DNA of 64,000 bases from Syngnathus acus (taxonomy: Eukaryota > Chordata > Actinopteri > Syngnathiformes > Syngnathidae). The stretch lies in the NCBI RefSeq assembly GCF_901709675.1, contig NC_051106.1, forward strand, positions 1,994,001 through 2,058,000, given 5' to 3'. A program made the translations under genes and the position numbers. How positions within the stretch are numbered: the stretch's first letter is position 1; every line of letters begins with the position of its first letter. Positions 23,202 to 35,200 of the stretch are shown in pieces. The notes beneath the pieces are model-generated. The model did not search any database. It was given only the letters and a program-made list of their open reading frames with translations, and was not told the origin of the DNA.

Positions 23202-25595
23202 ACACACACACACACACGCGCACACACACACACACACACAGACACACACACACACACACAAAATCAACTACATTCTGCAAAAAAAAGTTCCATGACAAAT
23301 AAGGTGGCACCAGAATTCATTTTGGAAGTCAAACTATTGAGTCACACGGAATCGTTTTCCCGGCGCTCTCACTTTCATTCATTTCCCGCGAGCCAGGACG
23401 AGAGGGCTGGTTGGTACCAGCCTCCCCCTCCCCTTCAAGACCAGGCTAGTGTGGGGGAGGGTAAGAAGTCAAATGTTTATTTAACCCAAGCGATCCAATT
23501 AGCCAGCAAAGCTTCCAGGCCGCTAACACGCTGGTAAGCGCCGCGAAAATGTTTCATGTGACGCACTCGGCTCCAGGAGAACTTTTTTCCCTTTTTTTTT
23601 ATTGTGCGGCACACTTTGGCAGCCTCGCTCACTAATAAAGGCCGGAGAGCAGCATTTCAAATTTTTTTACGCGAGGAACCGGCCGGGGGCCACAGAATGA
23701 ATTAAAGGCGGCCGTTAAGAGATGAAGGCTTGAGCGTATTGAGGCGATAAGACCTCGTTAAACGTAGCTGCGCCGCTTTGACCCTACAACCTGGACAATA
23801 AACCCAGAACACCCCCACCCTCCCCAACTTTCTGGACCATTAATGAACACAATTAAAACCTAACTGTCCAATATTTACATTGATCCATTTCAAGGTAGGA
23901 AAGCCGAGGTGACAAGAAAAGATTTCCGCATGGGGATCTTCAACTGCAAGGTCAACAGGGTGAGCAAGTAAGTCGTCCACGCGGGTGCCTGATGGGCCCA
24001 TAAAGAGCCCCCAGGTTCCACTAAAGGAGTGTGGGAGGGGGGAGCTCTTTCATATCACATAGATCAGAGGTGTGCAAACTTTTTCTTCTGAGGCCTACAG
24101 ATAGAAAAAGGTCATGGACGTTCTTCACCTTGAATTTCTTTTATACGCTAAAAGAAATCCACTTTTTCCATATATATTATTTTGGTACAGGGTGTTTCAT
24201 AAATAAGTCACTTCCCAAAAACTGGCAAGGGTAGCAAGATAAAACTGTTTTGTGAACTGAAAGATTTAAGACTGCAAGGGGCTCGTAAAAAAAAAAAATT
24301 CAAAATCAGGCTTAATGAAAGGCACATGATGCCAGGGATCAATCTCCCAATGTCTCCTTCACCCGGCCCAAAAGTGGCCTGCCGTCCGGCTTGCAGTCCT
24401 CTGACTCCACAGGTGACCTCAGGGTCACCTCATTTCCTCGTGGCCCTCCGCTACCCTGCCATAAAAAGCCAGGGAGCAGGCCGAGGAAGATAATAGGGGG
24501 GCACCAAAAGAAGAGAGGGGGAGGGAGGGTCAGTGAAAGCCCCCGGCAAGGAAGCAACTCATGTCGCTTTTCACAGCTACCAATTGTGGAAGCCAGGACT
24601 TGAAACGCTCGCTGTTAAAAGGTTGCAAGGATGATGATGGCAAGCTTGAGTTGAGCACAGACTCCATAGGAACACAAAACAGCCTCGGTGCTTCTGGCAG
24701 ATTCATTTGGCTTCCGAGTCAGCTGTGCTGATCGTAAAACTCAGCAGAAAGAAGACCCCAGAAAGCTCCACACGCATCCCCCGGGGGCTCGTTTGGGAAG
24801 CTGCCGGCGACTCCTTCAATCATCGGCCGGCTAAGCGAGCAGAGATAAAGTACGCGCCGAGGTGATGATATCTGAGAGTTCATCAAGAGAACCTCCCCCC
24901 TCCTCCCCCGCCTTTCCTCACCCACATCCTTGTTTGTCTTTTACAGGCCCGGAGCTGCCCGGGTGAGGGTGAAGGTGGGGGCGGGTTGAGAAGACGCAAC
25001 TGCAGAAAAGACCTCATCCGCACCAAATGAGACCAAGCAAGATGGCCGACACGAGGGAAAGTTGAAGGTCGGCGCCAGGTCATGGCCATTCCCGAGACCT
25101 GCCGGTAATTCTTAAAGACAACAATCTAAGGCATAGGTGTCAAACTCGAAGCCCGGGGGCAGGTTATGACCCGCCAAATCACTTTATGTGGCCCGCAAAG
25201 ACAAATTGTGTATCGACTTCACGTGTCAGTACTAAAATTCCAAATTGTCTTCACTTATAAAAAAATTGAAAAATTGCTTGAAATTTTTATTAGCATTCAT
25301 CTTTTTAAAATAACGTTTTTACTCGTCTCTGATTTCAAAAAGTTATTCATCAGTTTGTCGTGTAGCCTATATAAGGCGTTGACAGTCATAATGGCCCTCC
25401 GAAGGAACAATGACTACGATGTGGCCCGCGACAAAAATGAGATTGACACCCCTGAGAGAGGTAATAAAACTATCAACTACTTAACCGTGCACATTTATTT
25501 TAGTGATGGTGGTGAAACCTGGAGAGCTGCAAGTATCTTTTTTTAGGAGGTCGTTTTGTGTAAACCATAAATAAATGAATAAATAAATGAATGAA

Positions 25596-25626
<31 letters not shown>

Positions 25627-28600
25627 ATGTTGACTGGAAGGAAGATTCTCATACAGACTATCTGCCAGCGCGCTGCAATGGCAAGTCTATTTTTCATTTG
25701 TTTTTATTTTTTATATTTTTTTGACAGCCAGACAGTTAATTTTAACGGGCGGGATCATAAAAGATGGTATAAAAGCCCATTGCGCCATTCCGCCGAGGTT
25801 AAGAGTACTTGTCGGAGATGAATAATCTGAGCCTTCCGTAGCGAGACTCCGGATACTCAATCACGCTAACGGGGGAAGACCGTCGACGCCGCTTTCAGGA
25901 TGAGGGACGTTGACGGCAGACATTATGTCATGACCGGATCTGGTACATTGAGAAACCAAGACCAAACCAAGAACAGGACCAGCCTGATCAGAACCACTCA
26001 AAAGTCTTAGTTGAGCAGGTTTAGCAGTCCAGATGTTTGTAGCGTGACCCATCGCGGCGCGGCAGACAGGGAAAAGATGTGTGTCGAAACCCCCCCCCCC
26101 GCCAGCCGAGACGAGGACAAAACTGACACCTAAAGGTTTTCAGCCGCCTGATGTATGGCTCTTCACGTCGTCTTGAAAAGGCCCTTAGCTGCTCGCCTGG
26201 AAAAACTGAGCACTTTAAAACTCACATTTCCAGTAACTGCTTGCATCATCCAAAAAGTATTTCTTGGGTGTTCAAATCGGGGTTTTTCAGAACCAGGCCA
26301 AACGCTGTTAACTGAAATGACGGTGCTAATGTCCGAGCAATAACTTTGAATTGTAGCGAGATACACACACACACAAAAAAAAAAGGACACGAGCAGAGAA
26401 CTGGTTCTCTTTCTTAACACAGGAATTAAATTCAATTTCACGGCCGGGTGAAGATGGTGAAAAACCAGAACCAAAGACGAGGTTAAAATAATACGGCTCG
26501 CGCTCATGGTGCCAACTTGAAGATAGAAAAAAAAAATCACATTTTCTCCAAGGATTTCACGCCAAGTATTTAGTTTGACATCACATTTCCTTCAATAATA
26601 CGTTGAGATTTTTGGGACCCACTAAAAAGGTTTAATGAAAGCTGAGCAGAACTGGAATCGTCACATCTCATTCTAGCTCGACCCAAATCGAAGCGCCTCG
26701 GTCTGTAATTAGCAGTGAGGAATGTGAACTTGACTGATAATGATTATAGGTGGCACGGTGGCAAAACACCGACATGCACATCTGCTGTTTGCAATGAAAT
26801 CTACAAAGACTCAAAACATGACAAAGAACACAACTTTTCAGGCATAAAGACGTAGAGAAAATGTTGCAGCGACACAATCGGTGCGCTGTGCTGCTGGGAA
26901 AGCGCTCAGAGTACAAATTCTCATCTCATTGGAAGAGCATCTGAGAGCGCCACACCTGTTTTTGAGCTTTGAGCCGAAACGCTCAATGAAAACACAAAAG
27001 TGGAAAGGACGGGCGACGGTCCAGTCAAGATCACACAAGTCGCAAATCAACAGTCAACCTCGATCCATTTTCATTTGTTTTGTTCATTTTTTATCACGAG
27101 TCGTGAAGTCTCTGCACCTAACATGCTGTACGCTCTGACGCAATCCCGCCCCTCCCTTGTAGGATTTAATTGCAGTGAGGAGGGGGGGAGGGGGGCTGCT
27201 GACCGCTGACCTCCCTGATACTTTACAAGGAAAGATCACCTATCAGGCTGCGGTCGCCGCTTTGTGGCCTGCTGGGTTGGGCTGGCGTGAGGGATTCCTC
27301 CAGGAGTGACTCGGGGTTCACCAAGCAGTCGGGGGGGAAAATGATGCTGAGGCAGAGAAGGGTTGGGAGGGGCCGAGGGAGGGGGGGCGCACAGTGCAGG
27401 ACGTCATCTGTCAAAGGCCTCGTGAAAGAACAAACTTTAAAGCGTGCTGTGCCCGAACGGAGGTAAGGTTGCCGTGGTTACCACTGCCCGCTACAGGGGC
27501 TCCTGGCAGCTTTTTTTAATCATCTTGGAAATATGCTACTAGGGCGCAGCCGACGGGTGTTTTCGGATTTTGTTGTTGTTGGGGTCTTCAGTCCGCGGTG
27601 CTCAGACCCCTAGTTGACCTAAAAAATCTCAAGTTGTGACACAGGAAATTCTGAAAATACTGACAAATTTGTGCCGAATTTGCAGTTTTTAGAGAGCGTT
27701 GAACACGAAAGGTGGACGTTGTAGGGGACGATGCCAAAGTCACGGCACGGGCGTTGGTCGTAACCGGATCCCCATGCGAAGGGGGAGACTCGGCTCTCTA
27801 ATGAGCACGGGCCACCTGATCAGAGTCAGATGGCGGCAGCGCCGCCAGCAAGCGCACGGCCGGCCCCCTGCAGAAAATGCCGCCCGACACCCTTTGTTAC
27901 CTCCAAGTGAGCTGAGACCAGCCCGTGAACCATGTAACTAGGTGCTTTCCAGGTTAATGAAAAGCTGTAACTGGTCTCGCTGTCTCTTGGGTTAACTGTC
28001 CCCCACCACCACATTAGCCAACTACCCCCCCCCCCCCCTCCACATTAGCCCCCCCCAACTGACTGACACCTCCTTCAACCTTTTTGCAGGGCCAGAGCCA
28101 ATTAAGGGTTTAGTTCGTGTGAAGTATGCTACATTGACATTTGAGGCTGATTATGATCCAGAGTGAGCCTCAAAGAGAAGAAAAAAGCTTTGCAAGTGAA
28201 AGCGGGTACAGACGGTTGAAAACCAAAGAAAACGTCTATGACCTCATTGAATAATTGGCAACGACCCCAAATAAATTCGTTCAATTTGCTGACTGTTTTA
28301 AGAACTCAAATTGAAAAGCAACAATCGACAACCAATAATGTACCAAATCAATCTGCATTTTTTTCCAACCAATAAATTGTTTAGAGAATGAATTCAATTT
28401 CGGCCTCTCAACTGTAAACATTCCCATATTTCGGTCGTCCTCTGCGAATGCCGAGGTTTTGGCAAAACTTCAACTTTGGCAAACAATGATCAACACATCA
28501 GCCAATTTTCTGACAGGTTATGAACCGAACAAGAATGCAGTTTCATTTTTTTATATTGTGATCATATTTCTCACGGCAATCGGCTGCGCAACTATTTATA

Positions 28601-30125
28601 TTGGAAGTTGGGTGTCGCCGTTCGCCCAAAAAAAAAAAAAAAAAAAAAACGACGCTGGAACATGATGACTTGTTTGTCTGCCAAGTGCATCTGTCATCCC
28701 AAAGGGTGGATCAGTATTTGTTCAAGGACGTCAGCTGCCAAAGTGCCTTGTCAATTTTTTTGTTCATTTGTTAGTCACAGCGATTTTGGCAAACTTCGCT
28801 ACTATCTGCAATGTGCAAAGACAGACAATCAATTCAAGTCAAAATGCAAAGACAGGAGGGAAGAGTTGGAGAGTTATGAGATTCAACTTATGAGAAAACA
28901 AAAAAATTATGGACAAAATGTCAGACTCAATGTCCGAGACGTCACAACAATATTACAAGAATAAAGTGAAACCAATCAAACGAGAGCCGCTGGGCGAGAA
29001 CATAATTTGTCACCTTTGCCTTGACGAGGGTGTTACTGCCTCCCACCCCCTCCCCCAAATTCCTTTGATTTTGTGTTTTGGGAGGGGTTCTAATTCACTC
29101 CAGTTGGGGATCAATTTGGCCCACTGGACATTAAAGCAAGAGCCAGAGGAGCCTAATAGAAGCCATGCTCGCTCGCTCACTCGCTCGCATGCCCGGTCGA
29201 CGGCAGTGGGGAGACGGAGGTGGCGACTCACCGCTTTTTCAAGGAACTTACTAATGGACTTCAGCCTCCTCGTGACCCAATTAGCTACTAGCAAGACTGA
29301 TTTGTACCTCGTGTGTGTGTGTGTTGCACTATTGTGAAAATGAAGCTGTAGCCCCCCCAAAAAAACCAAAAACGTTGCAATATTAGGATACAAAGTTGAC
29401 AGTTTATAGTACTGTGATTTAATTATTTATTTTTTTATAAAAAAAACTTTTTTCAAAAATATTGTAAAAACACTATTCATGTTATAAAAAAATGGTACGC
29501 ATGGATACAGATAAATGAAGTGGACATGCGAAGAACGTGATTTGTCGTTGTGGAACTCAAGTGTTAACCCATTAACCCGTTGCACATTTGCCCCCCTCGA
29601 CCCGGCGTGAGGACGGATGGCTTGAACCATAACACCCCCCACCCCTTCGTTACACTCACCTGTAATAAAGCCTTATACCTTCCCACCGGGTCACCATAAA
29701 TCCTCAGCCTCCCTTCAGAGGATCAAGTATCGGCCGTTAGCTTTTATTCGCGCGCCGGCGCGGCCTTTAAAGTGCAAGCGTTTTCGCTGATTTTTTTTCC
29801 TTTTTTTAAAAGGCGCGGCGAGCAATTTATCCATGAGCGAAAGTGCGGCCGTAAATGACAGAAAGCGGCGCGAGGATTTACTGAGTGGCAGCCAAGGGGG
29901 CAGGGGGCCTAAGATGTGAAGCCAGAGGTCTCGGCGAGGCCTATGAAAGACTATAAAGCTTTAGTAGCGGCCCACGACCTGTTTATGACACCGGCGGGGT
30001 GTGAGGCTGCCCTCTGCGCACTTCACGCAGCAACACGCGCTGAGCAAGAAAAAAAAAAAAAAAGACGAGCGCTTACCGGGTCTTGACCACGTCCAGAGGA
30101 TGCATCAAGCAGATCTCCACCAGAC
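17176..30125 (-). CDS. slc25a21: Slc25a21, mitochondrial 2-oxodicarboxylate carrier, exons 2-10
   Basis: Nine exons on the minus strand (30125-30077, 23099-23016, 21587-21521, 20659-20600, 19209-19102, 19023-18859, 18262-18081, 17370-17318, 17237-17176) join with matching phases. They encode about 276 residues, collinear with the roughly 299-residue vertebrate carrier. The three mitochondrial-carrier signatures PX[DE]XX[KR] are present: HPLDVVKTR, NPFEVVKV and IPWDVAKSR. Family members exchange 2-oxoadipate and 2-oxoglutarate across the inner mitochondrial membrane in lysine and tryptophan breakdown. About 24 N-terminal residues (around MSAKPE...GGSAG in human) are missing because exon 1 was not found. 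The gene converges with pax9, as in tetrapods. Confidence 0.95.
17318..17370 (-). CDS. slc25a21: slc25a21 exon 9
   Basis: A 53-bp exon encoding YLALYKGLVPKVMRLGP between acceptor GCACAG and donor GTAACA. It enters in phase 2 and leaves in phase 1, agreeing with its neighbours. Confidence 0.93.
18081..18262 (-). CDS. slc25a21: slc25a21 exon 8 (third carrier signature)
   Basis: A 182-bp exon from DPTLEFLRKF to LVYREEG. It contains NIPWDVAKSR, the third PX[DE]XX[KR] motif, with Trp where human has Phe, followed by IQGPQPVPG. The acceptor is CGCTAG and the donor GTAAGG. Confidence 0.95.
18859..19023 (-). CDS. slc25a21: slc25a21 exon 7
   Basis: A 165-bp, phase 0-0 exon encoding 55 residues from QPSSFGQARHIIK to VKDAIPANP, including GLNKGLTSTLGRHGVFNM. 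The acceptor (GGTCGGCAG) has a weak pyrimidine tract. The upstream intron is only 78 bp. Confidence 0.93.
19102..19209 (-). CDS. slc25a21: slc25a21 exon 6 (second carrier signature)
   Basis: A 108-bp, phase 0-0 exon encoding 36 residues from ALSAAGLGAGLTEA to ANRDSFKQ. It holds NPFEVVKV, the second PX[DE]XX[KR] motif. The donor is GTACGT and the acceptor CTCGCAG. Confidence 0.95.
20600..20659 (-). CDS. slc25a21: slc25a21 exon 5
   Basis: A 60-bp, phase 0-0 exon encoding FFTFEQYKKLLNLTPLSPGL, flanked by a pyrimidine-rich CTGCAG acceptor and a GTGAGT donor. Human has KFFTFEQYKKLL at the same place. Confidence 0.94.
21020..21051. repeat. perfect inverted repeat, 11-bp arms
   Basis: CTAGCAAGCTA (21020-21030) and TAGCTTGCTAG (21041-21051) flank a 10-bp spacer in slc25a21 intron 4. 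This is a possible small hairpin without a known function. Confidence 0.85.
21521..21587 (-). CDS. slc25a21: slc25a21 exon 4
   Basis: A 67-bp exon encoding IFGFYKGILPPILAETPKR and AVK. It begins with the last base of a Gly codon and ends in phase 0 at a GTGAGT donor. The acceptor is TCTCCTTACAG. Confidence 0.95.
22910..22975. repeat. 66-bp near-perfect palindrome downstream of slc25a21 exon 3
   Basis: Arms 22910-22930 (starting TTGGACATTTG) and 22955-22975 (ending CAAATGTCCAA) match at 20 of 21 positions. The pairing continues inward (CTATTGTG with CACGATAG) to the centre near 22942, giving 29 of 33 pairs. It begins 40 bp inside the intron after exon 3. It could be a pre-miRNA-like hairpin, a splicing structure, or a tiny palindromic MITE. 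Confidence 0.85.
23016..23099 (-). CDS. slc25a21: slc25a21 exon 3
   Basis: An 84-bp exon encoding FQIQRGTSDPNSYKSLGDC and FRTIFRNEG, after completing the Arg codon of KTR. The donor is GTAAGT. Its acceptor CAG follows a (TG/CG)n microsatellite instead of a pyrimidine tract. The length is divisible by three, so skipping it would keep the frame. Confidence 0.94.
23104..23260. repeat. (CG/CA)n microsatellite at the exon 3 acceptor
   Basis: On the slc25a21 sense strand this is (TG)n followed by (CGTG)n, ending at the CAG acceptor of exon 3. UG repeats are known binding sites of TDP-43 and CELF proteins. Confidence 0.9.
25132..25454. mobile_element. hAT-like non-autonomous DNA transposon (MITE)
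   Basis: Termini CATAGGTGTCAAACTC and GAGATTGACACCCCTG form an imperfect terminal inverted repeat of the CAGGGGTGTCAAACTC type. The interior has the 'tggcccgc' strings typical of this repeat in fish. It is 323 bp, with no coding capacity. An 8-bp target duplication is not evident. The superfamily is inferred from the terminal sequence. Confidence 0.65.
25568..25628. repeat. (AATA/AATG)n microsatellite
   Basis: A tetranucleotide tract of AATA units with AATG variants in the left half, in slc25a21 intron 2. Confidence 0.9.
30077..30125 (-). CDS. slc25a21: slc25a21 exon 2 (first carrier signature)
   Basis: A 49-bp exon encoding LVEICLMHPLDVVKT plus two bases of Arg, between TTATTTCAG and GTAAGC. 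It holds the first PX[DE]XX[KR] motif. It starts in phase 1, so the missing exon 1 should end with the first G of a Gly codon, as in GGSAG of other species. Confidence 0.94.
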
Positions 30126-31977
30126 CTGAAATAAGACATTTTTTGTGAGAATTTGGTGGGACTTTTCACGAAACAATTAAAAAGAAGATAGAAAAAATAT
30201 ATTTTTGTAGGATTATACACTACAGTTGTTAATTTTTTATGTAGAAATTTTTTATCATTTTGGGGGGGGATAAAAACTTTTCAAATAGTTTTCAACACAA
30301 TTCAACACTTTTTTTCCACTCATTGTAATCACTTATCAGCCAAGAAACGACACAAAGAATTCTGTGGGATTTTGCATGAAAAAGTTGTGCACGTTTTTTT
30401 TGTCTATACATTTTCCTTGAAACAAGTTTTCAGTTGTTCAACATTCTCTTACCCTCTTAATGTTTCATCACGGAAGAAGGTACACTTCGGTCGGTTAGTC
30501 CAAATTTTTCGGGATTTTTGTTCAAAAGGTTATTTTTTTTAGTATAAAATTTACACTGCATTAATCGCTCAAGAAGTGACATCTGTATTTGAATTGATTT
30601 TTTGTTTCATTTTTGCTTTCCGTTCCAAAAGGTCACCGAACGCATTTGTTGTTTTAAACTCTGTCAACTTTGCAGACAAGCTTATCTGGCTCATCACCGT
30701 TGGGGCTGTTTCAAATGCCAACCGTCGCTCTGGTTGTTCCGAGTCTTTTGTCTTCTTTGCAAGGAGCATGCCTCTCCGTAGGACTCGCTTCCAAAAAAAA
30801 AAAATGCCTGTATGCAAATATGGAACGCAAATTCGGTAAAAAGTTGTAAAAGCAGTGTGGTCGCCACACGAAGATACAAATCAGCAGAAAACAAATTGTC
30901 AAGTCAGAAGAAAGTCATTCGTGAGAATAATTTTTTCAAATAAAAAATGTCAGTAGGACATGTACATTTTGTGATGCTTCAAAAAAATGTAACTTAAGAG
31001 TAAAGCAAGAATCGTACGTCAGAAATCCAAAGTGACCTTGAATGCCTCGTAGCGCAGGCGGGTCTTTCGAGACGCTATTTGGACACGATACAACCTGTTT
31101 TTCAGTGACCTTAGTTCACTTGTGCTCAAGTATCCGACAGAAGTAAAGAGCTCGATTAGTTTTCGCCATTGAGTTGCTTTTAGCCCGCACATTGTTTATT
31201 TGAATGAGGAACCCGAAGTTGTTCCAGGCGCAGCACACAAAACAAACACGATTGCACTGAACCTCGTTGTCCAAACAAGGCTAACACAACTGCAGAGAAG
31301 GGCGTCGGCCTCCCTGACGGAAAGTCCAAAGATGCACTCGCACAAGTTTTCGTCTTACAAGAACGAACCACCTTACGCAACTCACTCACATTTGTTCAAT
31401 AAGATAAAGATTTAGTGGTATGCATCTCGTCAATGCGAGGTTGTGAGTGACATTGCGGCGGCGCAATTCGGCCATTTGAATCTTCTTTTGTTTGCCCAGC
31501 ACAAAAGCAGTGACAGGCCTTGTCACCAAATCTCTTGCCAAGGCTGAGACAAAAAGTTCACGCTGTCTGGGCCGCAGCCATTAGGACCCACTTAAGTCCG
31601 TAATGCTTTTCAGCTCCAGAGCTGTGGACATGATTCAGCAATAAAAAGTCCGAAATGGTCAACCATTTTGGACTGAAGCAGCCAATTTGAGCCCTGACGA
31701 ATCAGTTTTCCTCTACTGATGGACGAAGCTAAACTGCATGTTGTATGCGTCAAATCTTATTGAGAGTTTCTCATGATAAATTTGTGACTCACGCTAAAAG
31801 ATATTCCAGAGAAGTCGGGTCGGGTGTGTATGTGTGCATTTGCGAAAGCGCAGCTGCAAGTAGCGTCGCTGGTCGCCCTGCCACTTAGCCGGTTGGGGAA
31901 ACGGATAAGTCAAGAGGAGCTCATACATCACGCCAGATGATTATCTGAGCTGCTTGTTGGCTTGGGAATGCGCGTGC

Positions 31978-32200
31978 ACGCACACACGCACACACACACG
32001 TACACAGTTGCTCCCACGCAAAAAAGTGAAAACAAAACAATAGCGCGCGCACACTCATTCGAAGGAGCGTTTGCACAATGTCTGCAGGTGTCATCCATCA
32101 TTCAACAAACACACACGCACACACATACACGCACGCACACACACATACGTATACACGCACGCACGCATAAACACACACAAACACACGCACACGCACAAAA
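31978..32200. repeat. interrupted (CA)n cluster
   Basis: Two CA/CG-rich tracts (about 31978-32000 and 32107-32200) separated by about 100 bp of unique sequence. Confidence 0.8.
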
Positions 32201-35200
32201 TGACTGTACTTTGCAGCAGATAGTCACCAACCATAAATACATAATATAATTTACGTATATCGAAAATAAATTTGACTGATTGACTGCAGTAAAGCAGTAA
32301 TTTTAATTTGTAGCATACATTGTAAAGTCAATTTGAATTTGATTAATCATTCAGCCATTTTTATCCCCATTTTGAAGGGACACGCAGGTGCTCTTTGGCA
32401 CTTTCCATTATTAATCCCTCTCCAAACGCAGCTGGAATGCCGAATTGGACAGCCGCAGAAGCTCGTCGCTCACCCGCCAATTTGTCAACCTTGCCGGCGC
32501 GATATCCATCACCGGACGTGTTCAGATCCAACGTCGAGATAACGTCGGAGATGGGTGGCATCGGAAAAGTTCTTCTCATTTTTCCCGGTGGGGAAATAAG
32601 TCCAAGTCAATTTATTATGAAATCAAGTCAAACGACGACTATTTTCCAAAGGTAAGCCCAAAAAGAGGAATTGTTTGTTCAAGGTCAAAGGGTCCACTTT
32701 TATTGATCAATTTTGTAGCAGAAAGTTGAATTCACAGCTGAATACATTGAATTTGAAGATTAATATTGAACAATGAATATGTTGACAGGAGTACAATTCA
32801 TTGTTAGTCACTTCAATTCGGACACAGATGTGCGATACTTCCAAAATGGCGGTGGAACTAAAATTGTACTTTTCCACTGCCAATGACAAATTGAGACGTC
32901 TTCATCGGGCGTGCTTTTGATTTATCGTAACGTGTCACGGTCCATTTGTGCCCACCGGCTGCATGCTGAGACAGCTCGGGTATGTCCACCGTCTGTCAAA
33001 CTGTAGATGAACCCTAATTACTAGCGAAAAGATGTGTGCGCGTGCGCAAAGTAGGTGTGTGCGAGATGCTCCCGACCGACCGGGTCAGCTTGACACACTA
33101 ACGACAAGCCAACGACAGATTGACAGGCAGCCCGTCCCTCCCTCCATCACCGTCGGTGTTTTCTTAACACCTGTGGTCACATTTTTTGACACAGCATGCA
33201 AATGACTGCGCGGTGGCGCTCGCTCGCGGAAGCGGTGATAGAAGCGGCAGGCCGAAGAGACGACGTGGATGCAAAACATGGCGCAACTGATAATTGGGAG
33301 GAAGTGTGGCGTGTCGCCTCGGCCCCATTCTTTCAACGAAGTGGACTTGTAAACAAATTGACTGCAACCCCTTTGGGACACCTGTCAGGCCGACTCGGGC
33401 CTCCTACGCAGAATTTCTTCTCCAAATCTTAAGGTTGTTCTTCAGTGACAGACTACAAGACTAAAAAAAAAGTTTTGATTTTATCGCATGGGTGGTGTGC
33501 TCCGATTATCTAAACTAGGGCAAGGCCGATTAATCGGGTGGCCAATATTAGCTCTTTGGAAATTGGCCCAAAAAGTTTTTTTTCAATCTAAATACACATG
33601 AACACATAATCACATCAGACAAAAGTAATGACATAATAATAATAATAATAATAATAATGACCCACTCACCATTGACACTATCAACCAAAACAAAATGGTT
33701 GCCAACAAAGGACGCGTAATATGGGATCCATCACCAAGATTTGTTTTTGTATTTTTGCAGACATGCAAATGATGTAGAAAGTAAAGCAAATGTAAATATG
33801 TGGACGGCGCTGTCAAGAGCTGCGTGTACTTGAAGCTGTCGCCACCTTTCCGTCAAACAACCGCACGCCAGTCGAAAAAATCCCACAGACTCGAAAGGCT
33901 ACGATAATAACACGCTATTGATTTTCCGCTACAAAACAAGTGTCATCTTTAAGTCATTATGCCCGTCCGTGCTGCGAAGTGACGAGCGCTAAGCCAAAAA
34001 AGAAAAAAAAGGCTTTGCACTATCATTATGTTTGCCACTGCGTGACCACATCACTGCAACGAGAGCCGTACACATGACACACGGCCTCGAGTTTGTCGTC
34101 TTGTGCCAAGTCCTCATTGGAGTACGGCAACGGGAACCCAAATTGTATTTTGTAGGAAATTGGACATACACGTCGGGTGCAGAACTTTGAATGCTACTGG
34201 GAGTCCATTCCAGTTGAATTCTTTTGCACTTTTTACACAGGACAGAGTTCTTCACATTTGTGGTTGTGCTTTTGGGAAGCTACGTAGCGTTAGCATAATC
34301 GCTTAGCGAGTCACATCTGACTGTTAAGAAAACAGAAAAAAAAAAAAACCCACAAATTCAACAAACAAGATGAGTCAGTCCAGTGGCCTTAATTCTACCT
34401 TTTGCATGACCTGGATATATATGAAAAAAAACTGACTGTGCTGTATTTAAAAATTGTTTTCAAAAACCTTTTGACTTGCCAAGCTAGTGTGAGTTTGCAG
34501 AAGCTGAAACTGATGTTAGCTGTTAGTTAGCATTGGCTCCCGCTTTTTAACGGCAAATCTGCATGAACCACATTGGGGTTGTTGAGGCCCCCCACCAAAA
34601 AAGCATCTGAGTATTTTAACACCACGCTTGACCATAAAAGTGGATATTTAGAGGCAATAATTGTTTTAGTGAGGCTGTAAATTGTTTAATTAGTTGTTAA
34701 CGCCTGCCGTCTTAAGATCCCCGACCCCTGATTCGTCAGCAGGCTCGGACCCAAGGTTTGAGTCTGGATCAGCGTTTGGACTACCGAGAGGGACTTTGGG
34801 TCCAGATTTGAAAACTCTTGTGATGTTGGGATGCGTGACGGTTGGGACGTCACCCAAGCGCACGCAAAAAAGATCAATGCAAACGAAAATAACAGCGGGG
34901 AGGTGACGCATCTCGCAATCCGACATGGTGGTCCATCCTTGTGGGAGTTTCTGCTTAGGCGTGACGTTCAAGTCGAGGTGGCACAACCAGAAAGGGAGCG
35001 TGGAGTGCTTTTTAGTTTTTTTTGTTTTACTTTGAGGCATGAAGTCATGAAGAGCGCCTGAGTGAACGCGCGCTGAACGCGTGAAAGACAGTCCACTTTG
35101 CTTGAATAAATGGAAGTGGAGGGCGGTGGGGGGGCTTTGGCGACATGTAGCAAGACTTGCACACGTGACGGAGCTTGAAGTTGAAAATTGAGGGGCTCCG

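Larger units (their letters stand above)
23262..30076. other. slc25a21 intron 2
   Basis: Intronic DNA without a recognisable gene. It holds a hAT-like MITE (25132-25454), an (AATA)n tract (25568-25628) and homopolymers (C15 near 28025-28039; A run near 28627-28649). GC-rich patches with TAAT or TTTAT cores at about 23560-23790 and 29690-29990 look unlike the surrounding intron and may be regulatory (inference). Confidence 0.5.

Noticed and set aside
24067-24240. hAT-like terminus (GAGGTGTGCAAACTTTTTC)
   Set aside because: Only one end was recognisable, with no matching inverted terminus, so it was not listed as an element.
33510-33560. Fragment resembling a fish repeat (GGCAAGGCCGATTAATCGG)
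   Set aside because: Too short, and no boundaries or second terminus could be seen.
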